Positions 15,792 to 24,024 of a DNA stretch of 64,000 nt are shown here, in pieces. Numbering within the stretch: the stretch's first letter is position 1; each line of letters begins with the position of its first letter. Under the pieces are notes generated by a model. It saw only the letters and a list, made by a program, of their open reading frames with translations. It was not told the DNA's origin and made no database searches. The stretch is taken from contig CAXUHF010000010.1 of the NCBI GenBank assembly GCA_964250765.1, positions 8,959 through 72,958 on the forward strand. Reading direction: 5' to 3'. The position numbers and the translations under genes are program-made. Source of the DNA: JBBQVS01 sp964250765. Lineage in GTDB: Bacteria; Chloroflexota; Ktedonobacteria; Ktedonobacterales; Ktedonobacteraceae.

Positions 15792-17411
15792 ATGCCTTCT
15801 TTTAACGATTTCACATTACAACAAACAACACGCGCAGTGTTAGCAAATATGCAGATTACAGAGCCTACGCCAATTCAGGCCGAGGCAATTCCAGCACTAC
15901 TCGCTGGTAGCGATGTGGTAGGACAAGCACCTACTGGTTCCGGCAAGACGCTGGCCTATGGCATTCCACTGGTGGAAAGACTAGCTAAAGAACGTGTAGC
16001 GCAGGCACTAATTCTTGTGCCAACACGCGAACTAGCGGTTCAGGTCAACGAGGTAATCAGCAAACTGGCTGCGAGTAAAAGACTTACGACAGCATTGCTT
16101 GTTGGAGGACGACCCTATAGCAACCAGCTTTCAGCACTACGCTATGGCTCACAGATCATCGTCGGCACACCTGGACGTGTGAAGGACCATCTTGACCGAG
16201 GGAGCCTTGTGCTAACTCAGATACGCATATGCATATTGGACGAAGCAGACCAGATGCTCGATAGCGGGTTTGCCCCAGCTATCGAAGAGATACTAGAGAC
16301 GACACCGGACACGCGACAAATGGCACTCTTCTCGGCGACTATGCCGGACTGGGTTGAGAAACTCAAAAAGAAGTTCCTCAAAAATCCAGTTAACGTAACC
16401 ATTGCACAAGCAACGGGCGCGGACAGCACGATTGAGCAGATTGCATATCAGGTGCCACAAGCACAGAAAATTGTAGCACTGTGTACTCTTTTGAATGACT
16501 CAGAAGGCGAAAGTAGTCTCGTCTTCGGCAGGACAAAATATGGTGTCGAGAAGCTAGGCAAACAGCTTAACGCGCTCGGCTACACAGTGGGAACACTTCA
16601 CGGCAATAAGAGCCAGAGTGCACGTGAAGCGGTGCTTACAGCATTCCGTCAGGGCCGCATACATACACTACTTGCCACAAACGTAGCCGCACGCGGTTTG
16701 GACATTAAGGGCATTTATCAAGTCATTAACTATGAGCTTCCAGAGTCGAGTGAGCTTTTTACACACCGCATCGGGCGTACAGGTCGTATGGGACAAGCTG
16801 GCAAAGCTATTACACTCCTAGCACCAGCAGAAGTCGCCAAATGGCGACGTATGGCGCGTACATTAGGACAGGAAGTCATCTTCCAGCATCTTACTCTTAA
16901 TCAAGATGCGATGAATATACGACCAGCCGTGCAACCAGAGGTTGTAGAGATGCAGGAGCGCAGACAAGCAAGCGAGCAGCGTACAATACGTGACCGCAGT
17001 ACACAATTCTCGTCGAATCGTGATCGTGGTAGTAGTGGTACACAGTTCTCATCAAGCCGTGATCGTGGCTATAGCAGAGATGCACAACCAACACGCGATA
17101 GTTATGCTAGACCCAGCACGGAAAGACGACGGACGGAACGTTTTCCAAGTGAAACACCTACGCGACGTATATCCGCTGAGCAGGCTGAGAGCTTTTTCAA
17201 GCCAGAACGCGAATATTCTGAGCAGATCAACGGTGATAGAAGAAATGCTGACAGACAATCGCGCGTTGGAAGAATCACACGAAGACGCAATGCGTCTTCG
17301 TCGCCCACAGCGGAGCCACAACGTCAGAATAGTAGAAGCAAGCCTAGAGGTGTAACACCAACAGGAGGCCCACGTCGGCCTACTACTTCAAGGCGTTTTG
17401 CGAGTCGCTAA
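15792..17411 (+). CDS. DEAD-box ATP-dependent RNA helicase
   Basis: 539 residues with every DEAD-box motif: Q motif (PTPIQAEAIPALL), Walker A (APTGSGKT), PTRELA, GTPGR, DEAD, SAT, ATNVAARGLDI, and HRIGRTGRMG. After about residue 375 a tail of about 160 residues rich in Arg, Ser, Gln and Thr follows, with repeated SRDRG-type units, expected to be disordered and to bind RNA. The family unwinds structured RNA in ribosome assembly, mRNA decay or cold adaptation. AAAGGA precedes the ATG. A strong terminator follows. Confidence 0.96.
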   Translation: MPSFNDFTLQQTTRAVLANMQITEPTPIQAEAIPALLAGSDVVGQAPTGSGKTLAYGIPLVERLAKERVAQALILVPTRELAVQVNEVISKLAASKRLTTALLVGGRPYSNQLSALRYGSQIIVGTPGRVKDHLDRGSLVLTQIRICILDEADQMLDSGFAPAIEEILETTPDTRQMALFSATMPDWVEKLKKKFLKNPVNVTIAQATGADSTIEQIAYQVPQAQKIVALCTLLNDSEGESSLVFGRTKYGVEKLGKQLNALGYTVGTLHGNKSQSAREAVLTAFRQGRIHTLLATNVAARGLDIKGIYQVINYELPESSELFTHRIGRTGRMGQAGKAITLLAPAEVAKWRRMARTLGQEVIFQHLTLNQDAMNIRPAVQPEVVEMQERRQASEQRTIRDRSTQFSSNRDRGSSGTQFSSSRDRGYSRDAQPTRDSYARPSTERRRTERFPSETPTRRISAEQAESFFKPEREYSEQINGDRRNADRQSRVGRITRRRNASSSPTAEPQRQNSRSKPRGVTPTGGPRRPTTSRRFASR

Positions 17412-17424
17412 CGTCGAATTTTCA

Positions 17425-17460
17425 GAAAGAGGTTGAAGCAAATATGCTTCAACCTCTTTC
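17425..17460 (+). terminator. Terminator of the DEAD-box gene
   Basis: A perfect 16-bp stem (17425-17440 / 17445-17460) with a 4-base loop 13 bases after the stop codon, followed by TTGTTTCTTG. Confidence 0.9.
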
Positions 17461-17557
17461 TTGTTTCTTGCATTGGACATATGAAAGAAGATTAAGGTAT
17501 AGTAAATGGGTTACACTTGTTGTGTTTAGAGCTTAACCTTACTGGCATGTATAGACA

Positions 17558-17574
17558 CTAGTGTTGTAAAGCTG
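17558..17574 (+). promoter_or_regulatory. 17-base motif shared with the ABC-F upstream region
   Basis: CTAGTGTTGTAAAGCTG lies 34 bases before the dioxygenase start and recurs exactly at 36815-36831, 65 bases before the ABC-F remnant. Two unrelated genes sharing an upstream 17-mer suggests a common regulator site or promoter element; no function is known. Confidence 0.4.
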
Positions 17575-17608
17575 GGTAGTCATGTATTGGCTAATCTAGG
17601 AGAAAAAG

Positions 17609-18529
17609 ATGAACCAGGACGAGACACAGTCGTTGGAACATGGAAACTCCAATCTCGTTGATGAGAGTCTTACGCAAGCAGTCCTTGAGAGTTTCAAAAA
17701 CTCTCAGTCTGAACGGTTCAAAGAGGTTATGCTCAGCCTTGTCAAGCATATGCATGCCTTTATAAAGGATGTTGACTTGACCGAAGACGAGTGGTTCAAG
17801 GGTATAGACTACCTGACCCGTACGGGTCACATCACCGACGATAAACGCCAGGAATTCGTCTTACTCTCTGATGTCCTGGGCGTTTCGATGTTAGTGATAG
17901 ATATCAACAACAAGCAATACCCTGAGGCAACAGCTTCTACCGTTTTTGGTCCCTTCTTTTTCGAGGGGTCGCCGGGTTTCAGCAATGGCGACGATATCGG
18001 GAACGGAGCTTCTGGTGAGCCTTGCTTTATGAAAGGTCGTGTGCTCTCCACCACGGGTGAGCCGCTACCAGGGGCACATATCGAAATATGGCAGGCTGAT
18101 GACCAGGGCTTCTATGACGTGCAGTCCAAAGACTCCTACCAAGTATACGGACGTGGGCATCTCTCCTCCGATAGTGAGGGATACTACTACTTCTGGTCAG
18201 TGAGGCCGGAAGCCTATCCAATTCCAGAAGATGGGCCTGTGGGAGAACTGCTTCATGCGGCGAACCGTAGTCCTATGCGTCCGGCTCATGTTCACTTCAT
18301 GATTACGGTGCCTGGGTACAAAACCCTCACCACTCACATCTTCAAGAATCATGATCAGTATCTCAACTCGGATGCAGTTTTCGGAGTGAGAAGTTCTCTC
18401 ATCAAGGACTTTGAGCATCACGAGCCTGGAATTGCACCCGATGGCAAGAAAATGGTCGTACCCTTCTACACTATGAACTACGACTTCCATCTCGCCCCCG
18501 TTGTGGAGCAGGATAAACACAACTCATGA
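17609..18529 (+). CDS. Intradiol ring-cleavage dioxygenase (catechol/hydroxyquinol 1,2-type)
   Basis: 306 residues. A helical N-terminal dimerisation domain (about 1-120) precedes the beta-sandwich with the non-haem Fe(III) site: a tyrosine in the DDQGFYDVQ segment, the second in EAYPIPEDGPVG, and two histidines in RPAHVHF. The family splits catechol or hydroxyquinol between its hydroxyls to muconate-type products; the exact substrate is not readable. AGGAG lies 6-7 bases before ATG 17609. It stands alone, with no muconate cycloisomerase or regulator next to it, and is followed by an unusually long hairpin. Confidence 0.92.
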   Translation: MNQDETQSLEHGNSNLVDESLTQAVLESFKNSQSERFKEVMLSLVKHMHAFIKDVDLTEDEWFKGIDYLTRTGHITDDKRQEFVLLSDVLGVSMLVIDINNKQYPEATASTVFGPFFFEGSPGFSNGDDIGNGASGEPCFMKGRVLSTTGEPLPGAHIEIWQADDQGFYDVQSKDSYQVYGRGHLSSDSEGYYYFWSVRPEAYPIPEDGPVGELLHAANRSPMRPAHVHFMITVPGYKTLTTHIFKNHDQYLNSDAVFGVRSSLIKDFEHHEPGIAPDGKKMVVPFYTMNYDFHLAPVVEQDKHNS

Positions 18530-18539
18530 ATGCCTTGAA

Positions 18540-18603
18540 GATGCACCTTGACAGAGCAATGTTGAAGCACTTTTGATTCAACATTGCTCTGTCAAGGTGC
18601 ATC
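18540..18603. terminator. 27-bp perfect hairpin between convergent genes
   Basis: Arms 18540-18566 and 18577-18603 are perfectly complementary with a 10-base loop, starting 11 bases after the dioxygenase stop. The stem is far longer than a usual terminator and no T-run follows on the plus strand; it still probably ends transcription from both sides. Confidence 0.75.
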
Positions 18604-18667
18604 AGTTTCGAGAAGTACCCCTGAAACGCTCAATTCCTATTTGAGTTAGTTGCAAAGTGTTTTTGCG

Positions 18668-20218
18668 TTATTTCAATCCGCTCGGAATACTCCACACGAC
18701 AACAGCGTTTGTCGTGGGGTCTTGTGCAAGGACGTGAGTGCTATCGGGCGACCAGTTTGGAGAACTAAAGGCATAATAGCCTTCGTGTGAACTTTGCGCA
18801 TTGGGCATGTTTGTTTTAGGTGCTTGCAGAGTCGCAACGGGATAGCCGCGCTTTGTCGAGTAAATATTCTTTTTTGAAAACTCATAGGTTGTCATGCCCA
18901 TAAGTTGCCCATTTGGAGACCACGAGACGATCATATGATAGAGTGTTCCGACGGTTTGAGCGGAACTGAGTAGCTTTAAAGCCGAAAGTAAGGCCGCATC
19001 GCGTACTGGTAGTACAGGTAAATTTTCCATGTGGAAGGCAACAAGCGTTTTCTTATCAGGTCGAGGATGTCCAGGCGGCTCCAGACGTGCTGATAAAAAA
19101 GCTCCATTAATAAGATATCGTCCGTCCGGCGACCAGGTAATGAAATTTACATCCCACACAAATATACCTGGCGCAAATGTGACGCCTCCACTTTGATCTT
19201 GCTTGATTAATTCCACGCCTCCGGGTTGCCAAACGCTGAATGCGGTGCTCCCATTTGTGCTACCAATGCTAGTTGAATGTGACGTTGCATGCGTTTGAGG
19301 CACAAGTTCGCCATTGTTATTCCAAACATATTCTTCCGCTACAGGAATGCTAGAACTAAAGACAAACGGATCGTCGTTCTCAAGTGTTGGAGTAGGCATA
19401 AGATTACCATGAGAGATATCCCACTCCATGTATGAGGATGCGCTGACTTGATACGACGGCATACTCTCATTTTGCTGAAGCAGTACACGTGTACTTTTAT
19501 GCTTCTGATCAAAAAGGAGCACACCTGAAAATTCCGCACCACCAATCTGTGATTTGGTGTGAATGTCGAAAAGTAACGCAAGATGTATCTTGTCAGGAGA
19601 CCACGATGCAGTTTGATAATAGAGCAGTAAGCCATCATGTATAGCAGGAAATTGTGCATAAAAAGTTTTTTTGATAAGTGTATCTGGGTGTAATTGCACA
19701 ATACGCTGTCCTGTATGAGCATCTTGTATTGTTGCAAGGCCAATCGCATTATCAGAGTCGTATTCGCATCCTGTTGTGTAACCCAGCAGTGCAATTGTAG
19801 TGCTATCAGGAGACCATGCCTCACTGGTAACACAAGAGAAACCCATTTGTGCGAGCGGGATGACGAGAGACGGCGTAATGTTCATAGGAGTTGGCAAGCG
19901 TTCAGACAATAGAGGCTGTTGCTTTATCAGGCGAGCCGCAACACCATTGCGCACAGTTGTCAGAAGTGTCAGTGTCGTATGCAGATTCAGAGCAAGTATG
20001 AGGCATACCAGTAGCAAAGAACAGGTAGTGGTGATAGTACGCCACCGTTGTCGATTGAATGAGTATTGCCACTGTAATACAGGTACAGACCATGAAGGAA
20101 TATGTGCTTTCTGATTATCCTCATCCGTCTCGTTGAGTGTGTCTAAATCAACAATTTCAACATCATCTTCCCAGTCAGCCTCGAAATCACCACTGTTTGC
20201 CTGTTCGTCATCGCGCAT
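18668..20218 (-). CDS. Membrane-anchored TolB/WD40-like beta-propeller protein
   Basis: 516 residues. An acidic N-terminus of about 45 residues, one transmembrane helix (TITTTCSLLLVCLILALNLH, about 62-82), then an extracellular propeller with five recognisable blade motifs of the SPD/SPN type (AWSPDSTTIALLGY, SWSPDKIHLALL, TWSPDGRYLING, SWSPNGQLMGM, NWSPDSTHVLAQ). Such proteins bind proteins or glycans; no enzyme motif is visible. It begins 16 bases after the folD stop, so it is probably cotranscribed with fchA and folD, although no functional link is evident. Confidence 0.85.
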   Translation of the reverse strand: MRDDEQANSGDFEADWEDDVEIVDLDTLNETDEDNQKAHIPSWSVPVLQWQYSFNRQRWRTITTTCSLLLVCLILALNLHTTLTLLTTVRNGVAARLIKQQPLLSERLPTPMNITPSLVIPLAQMGFSCVTSEAWSPDSTTIALLGYTTGCEYDSDNAIGLATIQDAHTGQRIVQLHPDTLIKKTFYAQFPAIHDGLLLYYQTASWSPDKIHLALLFDIHTKSQIGGAEFSGVLLFDQKHKSTRVLLQQNESMPSYQVSASSYMEWDISHGNLMPTPTLENDDPFVFSSSIPVAEEYVWNNNGELVPQTHATSHSTSIGSTNGSTAFSVWQPGGVELIKQDQSGGVTFAPGIFVWDVNFITWSPDGRYLINGAFLSARLEPPGHPRPDKKTLVAFHMENLPVLPVRDAALLSALKLLSSAQTVGTLYHMIVSWSPNGQLMGMTTYEFSKKNIYSTKRGYPVATLQAPKTNMPNAQSSHEGYYAFSSPNWSPDSTHVLAQDPTTNAVVVWSIPSGLK

Positions 20219-20234
20219 CAGTATTTCCAGTTTG

Positions 20235-21125
20235 TTAATGAGAACGCGCTACTGTTTCCTTTTGCACTCGTCCACCAATTTGTTGCCATGCAGCCTCTAC
20301 GCATTGCTTCAAGAGTAATACATTTGTGAGGGGTCCAACACCTCCAGGTGTTGGTGTCACCGCGCTTGCAACCTCGCGTACAGAGGGTATGTCAACATCG
20401 CCAATGATGCCGCCTTCTGGTCGTGCATTAATGCCGACATCAATAACTACCGCACCAGGACGGACCATATCGGCTGTCACCATTGTCGCACGTCCGACCG
20501 CTGCAATAAGCACGTCTGCCTCACGTGTAAAGGTGACAAGGTCGCGTGTGCGGGAATGGCATACTGTCACCGTCGCGTTTTTTTGCAGCAACATCATTGC
20601 AAGGGGTTTGCCGACAACATTGCTGCGTCCCAGGATCACAACACGTTTGCCAGCAAGAGGCGTCTGTGTGCGTTCAAGAATTTCCATCACGGCTGCGGCT
20701 GTCGAAGGCAAAAAGCTTGGCAAGCCAAGAAAAAGGTTGCCCGCACTTCGTGGGCAGATACCGTCAATGTCCTTCTCCATCGCCAGAGTATCCGCTACCA
20801 TTTCTTGTGAAAGATGGGCAGGAAGCGGCATTTGTACGATAACGCCGTTGACTTGTGCATCATTGTTCAAGTGAAGCAATAAAGAACGCAATTCATCGGG
20901 TGATGTCAGTGCCGGAAGTTGCTCTAACCGTGCCTTTACGCCTATCTCGTCGGCAATGCGCAAAATAGCTTTGGAGTAGACACCTGAGGCTGCATCACCA
21001 CCAACAAGGACAATTGCCAGACCTGGAGGGGCACCACAGAGTTGAGTATATTGATTTACATCCTCTCGTAGTTCCGCACGAATAGCTTGTCCCATCGCAC
21101 GCCCATCAATGAGTGTTGCCGTCAT
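20235..21125 (-). CDS. folD: FolD, methylene-THF dehydrogenase, predicted to lack cyclohydrolase activity
   Basis: 296 residues aligning without gaps to bacterial FolD. The Rossmann motif GRSNVVGKP and the DKDIDG-like block (MEKDIDG) and C-terminal TPTPGGVGPLT are present. Key residues by E. coli numbering, which matches exactly here, are Y50, Q98 and D121, but position 54, normally the catalytic lysine of YxxxK, is isoleucine (VYSKAILR). The lysine is essential for the cyclohydrolase half-reaction in characterised FolD, so this protein may only interconvert methylene- and methenyl-THF. The neighbour FchA overlaps its start by 4 bases and can supply the missing step. The start is ATG 21125. 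Confidence 0.95.
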   Translation of the reverse strand: MTATLIDGRAMGQAIRAELREDVNQYTQLCGAPPGLAIVLVGGDAASGVYSKAILRIADEIGVKARLEQLPALTSPDELRSLLLHLNNDAQVNGVIVQMPLPAHLSQEMVADTLAMEKDIDGICPRSAGNLFLGLPSFLPSTAAAVMEILERTQTPLAGKRVVILGRSNVVGKPLAMMLLQKNATVTVCHSRTRDLVTFTREADVLIAAVGRATMVTADMVRPGAVVIDVGINARPEGGIIGDVDIPSVREVASAVTPTPGGVGPLTNVLLLKQCVEAAWQQIGGRVQKETVARSH

Positions 21126-21745
21126 GCCTTCTCCCCCACCAACGTGATCACCTGCTGACTACATGTCGCAATCGTGTCTAATGCGCTATTGAGACGATCA
21201 CTTAATGCATCAACTAACGCGAGATCTTTCATCGACAATAAATTGGTGCGTACCATCCATGATGCGCCTGTGCCAGCACTAGAGGCGAGCATGGTCCCGG
21301 TGGCAATATCGCTCAACACAGTCTTATTGCCAATCTCAGCAATACGCTGACAATGGCGCAACAATTCCGCAGCACGTTCAGCCACTTCTAACGGTACAAG
21401 CGCGGCATCATGTAATCGGGCTTGAATTGCCTGTGTGCGTGCGGCGCGTTCTTCGTCAGTAGTGCGAGGCATTTTGAAGCAGGCTGAAAGTTTCCCATAG
21501 ACATCTATATCTTCCTGTACTAACTGCTGAAAACGGGTACGTAGTTGTTCAGTCTGCTCTATAAGCGACTCGATCTCCTGTTGTACGTCGGCGTATTCAG
21601 CCTTGCCAAGCGTAAGACGAGCCACCATAGTCGCAAGCCCTGCTCCAATCGCACCAGTTAAAGCCGACGCAGAGCCACCACCAGGAGTAGGTTGAGATGA
21701 GGCAAGATCATCAAGATAGTTTTGTAAGGGTGTATCTATATACAT
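21122..21745 (-). CDS. fchA: Methenyltetrahydrofolate cyclohydrolase, FTCD_C/FchA family
   Basis: 207 residues of the cyclodeaminase/cyclohydrolase family: PTPGGGSASALTGAIGAGLATMVARLTLGK near the N-terminus, then a long four-helix bundle with NKTVLSDIATGTMLASSA. Family members either deaminate formimino-THF or open methenyl-THF to 10-formyl-THF. With no histidine-degradation genes nearby and folD overlapping its stop, cyclohydrolase is the better call. The start ATG 21745 is preceded by AGAAAGAA. First gene of the fchA-folD-propeller operon. Confidence 0.9.
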   Translation of the reverse strand: MYIDTPLQNYLDDLASSQPTPGGGSASALTGAIGAGLATMVARLTLGKAEYADVQQEIESLIEQTEQLRTRFQQLVQEDIDVYGKLSACFKMPRTTDEERAARTQAIQARLHDAALVPLEVAERAAELLRHCQRIAEIGNKTVLSDIATGTMLASSAGTGASWMVRTNLLSMKDLALVDALSDRLNSALDTIATCSQQVITLVGEKA

Positions 21746-21862
21746 GCATTCGGATTCTTTCTAAAAATTGAGAGCATCAAGCGTCTGCGAAGAAACTTGA
21801 TTAATGTAATTGTAGCACTGGAAGCGTTTAGCGTCGAGTAGCAAATGATGATCGTTGCTTGC

Positions 21863-22582
21863 TCATTTTCTCTTCAGAGAGAACTCACCTAGTTGAATAT
21901 GACGATCAGCAAGACGTGCAATTCCCAAATCGTGCGTCACCATAATCAGCGTTTGATTGCCGCTTTCTTGAAGTCCACGCAACACGTTCAACACCTCGCC
22001 GCCAGTAATTGTATCAAGATTGCCTGTCGGTTCGTCAGCAAGGAGCAAACGCGGCTGGTTGATCAATGCACGTGCAATTGCCACTCGCTGTTGCTCGCCG
22101 CCGGATAATCTTGACGGTGTATGACCCATACGGTCTCCTAACCCTACTCGTTCCAGGAGACCTTGTGCGCGTTCCTTCAAATTGAACGAAAGTTTCCTTT
22201 GATAAGGGAGCAAGGGAGCCATCACGTTTTCTAGTGCTGTCATATTGGGCAGCAGATAAAAGAGTTGGAATACGAAACCCACTTTGTCACGACGAAAATC
22301 AGCTGCCGCAACACCACGGAGATTGTGCACCGCGACATTATCGAGCCAAATTTCCCCTTCGTCGGGCACATCTAACGCACCCAACAGCATGAGGAGCGAT
22401 GTTTTTCCTGAACCCGAAGAGCCTGTGATGGCGATAAATTCACCTGCTTGTACCTCGAAGTCAATGTGTTGTAGCACGCCTACCTTGCCATTGGGTATCT
22501 TGTATGATTTACTGACATCTTTGACTGTTACAATACTCTTGCACTCTTGCTGTCCAAGTGAAGGTCTCGATTTCTGTTCCAT
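21863..22582 (-). CDS. ABC transporter ATP-binding protein (LolD/MacB type)
   Basis: Start ATG 22582 has AAGGAAG about 9 bases upstream; an in-frame TTG at 22612 is less likely. 239 residues with Walker A GSSGSGKTS, Q-loop FVFQLFYLLP, signature LSGGEQQRVAIA, Walker B LLLADEPTGNLD and switch His (VTHD). This subfamily powers FtsX/MacB-type permeases that work by mechanotransmission. Its partner is the 915-residue permease three genes upstream in the same operon; sigma and anti-sigma genes are in between. Confidence 0.94.
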   Translation of the reverse strand: MEQKSRPSLGQQECKSIVTVKDVSKSYKIPNGKVGVLQHIDFEVQAGEFIAITGSSGSGKTSLLMLLGALDVPDEGEIWLDNVAVHNLRGVAAADFRRDKVGFVFQLFYLLPNMTALENVMAPLLPYQRKLSFNLKERAQGLLERVGLGDRMGHTPSRLSGGEQQRVAIARALINQPRLLLADEPTGNLDTITGGEVLNVLRGLQESGNQTLIMVTHDLGIARLADRHIQLGEFSLKRK

Positions 22583-22604
22583 ATATTCTTTCTTCCTTTT
22601 GACA

Positions 22605-23375
22605 TTATACAATCAGTTCCCATTGTGTAATCGGATGAAACTGCCGTGCAAGCGCAAGAAGTTCGTGTACAGAAAGTGTGCTTGCCATTTGACAGGTCAT
22701 GCCATCTTGATACCATTGAAGAATACTATTGCCTGCAGTATCTTGAAAGACATGGCCTTCATACGTATTGACAGAAATATTTTGCGCAGCCGACGATGGG
22801 ACGACAAGATTTGTGGCTTGTTCATAGAGAGACACATCCTGTCCTTCAATGCGATAATCAGCAACAAAAGCTCTGAATGCTTGTGGATTGTTCTCATCCG
22901 TGATAATTCCGAACTCAATAGATTGTGTGCTTGCTGGCACAGTTGCTGGAAGCAGAGGGCGAACACCTAGCTTTTTTACAGCAAGTAGAGCGAGCGATGA
23001 AACATTTATTTGCTCAAATGAGGTTGCGGCTTCCCATGCATGCTGCCCTGCATTCGCAATCTGTGTATTTGCTGGACAGGCTCCGACGAGACCCAAAAGA
23101 ACAAAAAGGACTGCTGCTGTAGTCAGCATTATCCGTACCAACGAACGTTTTCTGCCTCTTATTGGTACTCTCGAAGTTCGCGATACATGTGTACTTGGTC
23201 TATACACGTCTTGCATATCCTCAGTATCAAGAGTGTTGAGTGGAGCCAATGCATCAGCTAACTTTGCTGCAACATGTAGTACATCGTCATCATCAGATGT
23301 AGATGTTTCTTTCCCTGTCACAATGGCGTCTAATTTCGCAAACCATGCCTCGTCTTTCTCTCTACGTCTCTTCAT
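22605..23375 (-). CDS. Membrane anti-sigma-factor-like protein
   Basis: 256 residues. About 80 cytoplasmic residues, one transmembrane helix (IMLTTAAVLFVLLGLVGA, about 81-98), then an extracytoplasmic domain ending in a DUF4367-like pattern (VFQDTAGNSILQWYQDGMTCQMASTLSVHELLALARQF). Its ATG overlaps the end of the ECF sigma gene (ATGA, 23372-23375). Position, topology and coupling are those of membrane anti-sigma factors, but the cytoplasmic part lacks a zinc-binding anti-sigma HxxxCxxC motif, so inhibition of the sigma factor is inference. Confidence 0.7.
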   Translation of the reverse strand: MKRRREKDEAWFAKLDAIVTGKETSTSDDDDVLHVAAKLADALAPLNTLDTEDMQDVYRPSTHVSRTSRVPIRGRKRSLVRIMLTTAAVLFVLLGLVGACPANTQIANAGQHAWEAATSFEQINVSSLALLAVKKLGVRPLLPATVPASTQSIEFGIITDENNPQAFRAFVADYRIEGQDVSLYEQATNLVVPSSAAQNISVNTYEGHVFQDTAGNSILQWYQDGMTCQMASTLSVHELLALARQFHPITQWELIV

Positions 23376-23956
23376 GCTGTCCCTCCTTCCTGTAGCGCGT
23401 CTCGCAATTTGCCCAGTGAGCGATAGAGCAGTGATCCAACTGTGCCCTCTGGCATGTGAAGCACTTTCGCTATCTGGCGATTTGTCAGATGCGCCACAAA
23501 TTTTAAACCGATAATTTCCTGTTCACGTTCTGATAGGTGACTTACATGAGCGAGTAAGCTACGACGTTCTTCGTCGGCAAGAACCTGTTCTTCTGACGAA
23601 CGATGCTGGAGACGAGCTACATCCACCAATTTCTCCAATGAAACCTCCGGTCGTTGGTGGCGGAAATAATCATGAGCACAGTTTCGCGCAATCTGAAAGA
23701 GCCATGCGGCGGCAGCTTCCGTAGTTTTGAGGTCCGTCATATGCATGAAGGCACGTTCAAACACCAGTGATGTCAGGTCTTCTGCAACATCTCCCTTACC
23801 AGTACGGAAGCGGAAGTATGCGAGCACACGTGGGTAATACTGCTGATACAATCTATCAAAGAAGACATGCGACTCCTTGTTCATTAGTAAGCCAACCCCA
23901 TCTTCTTGTACCTGTACTCTCCATGCAAAGGAGGAAGCAATCCTTTTCGCGTCCAT
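23372..23956 (-). CDS. ECF-type RNA polymerase sigma factor
   Basis: I place the start at ATG 23956 because GGAGG lies 9 bases upstream; a GTG at 24025 touching the permease stop is an alternative that adds 23 non-homologous residues. 194 residues. Region 2 runs from FFDRLYQQYYPRVLAYFRFR through EDLTSLVFERAF and AAAAWLFQIARNCAHDYFR; region 4 from EREQEIIGLKFVAHLTNRQIAKVLHMPEGTVGSLLYRSLGKLR. It sits between an ABC permease and an ATPase and is followed by a likely anti-sigma factor, so it probably controls this operon in response to an envelope signal. Confidence 0.92.
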   Translation of the reverse strand: MDAKRIASSFAWRVQVQEDGVGLLMNKESHVFFDRLYQQYYPRVLAYFRFRTGKGDVAEDLTSLVFERAFMHMTDLKTTEAAAAWLFQIARNCAHDYFRHQRPEVSLEKLVDVARLQHRSSEEQVLADEERRSLLAHVSHLSEREQEIIGLKFVAHLTNRQIAKVLHMPEGTVGSLLYRSLGKLRDALQEGGTA

Positions 23957-24024
23957 GAAGCACAGCCTCCATCCGTATGTTTCTTCCCAGTCACGCATTA
24001 CCTTCTTCGCTTGGTGAGGAAGCA

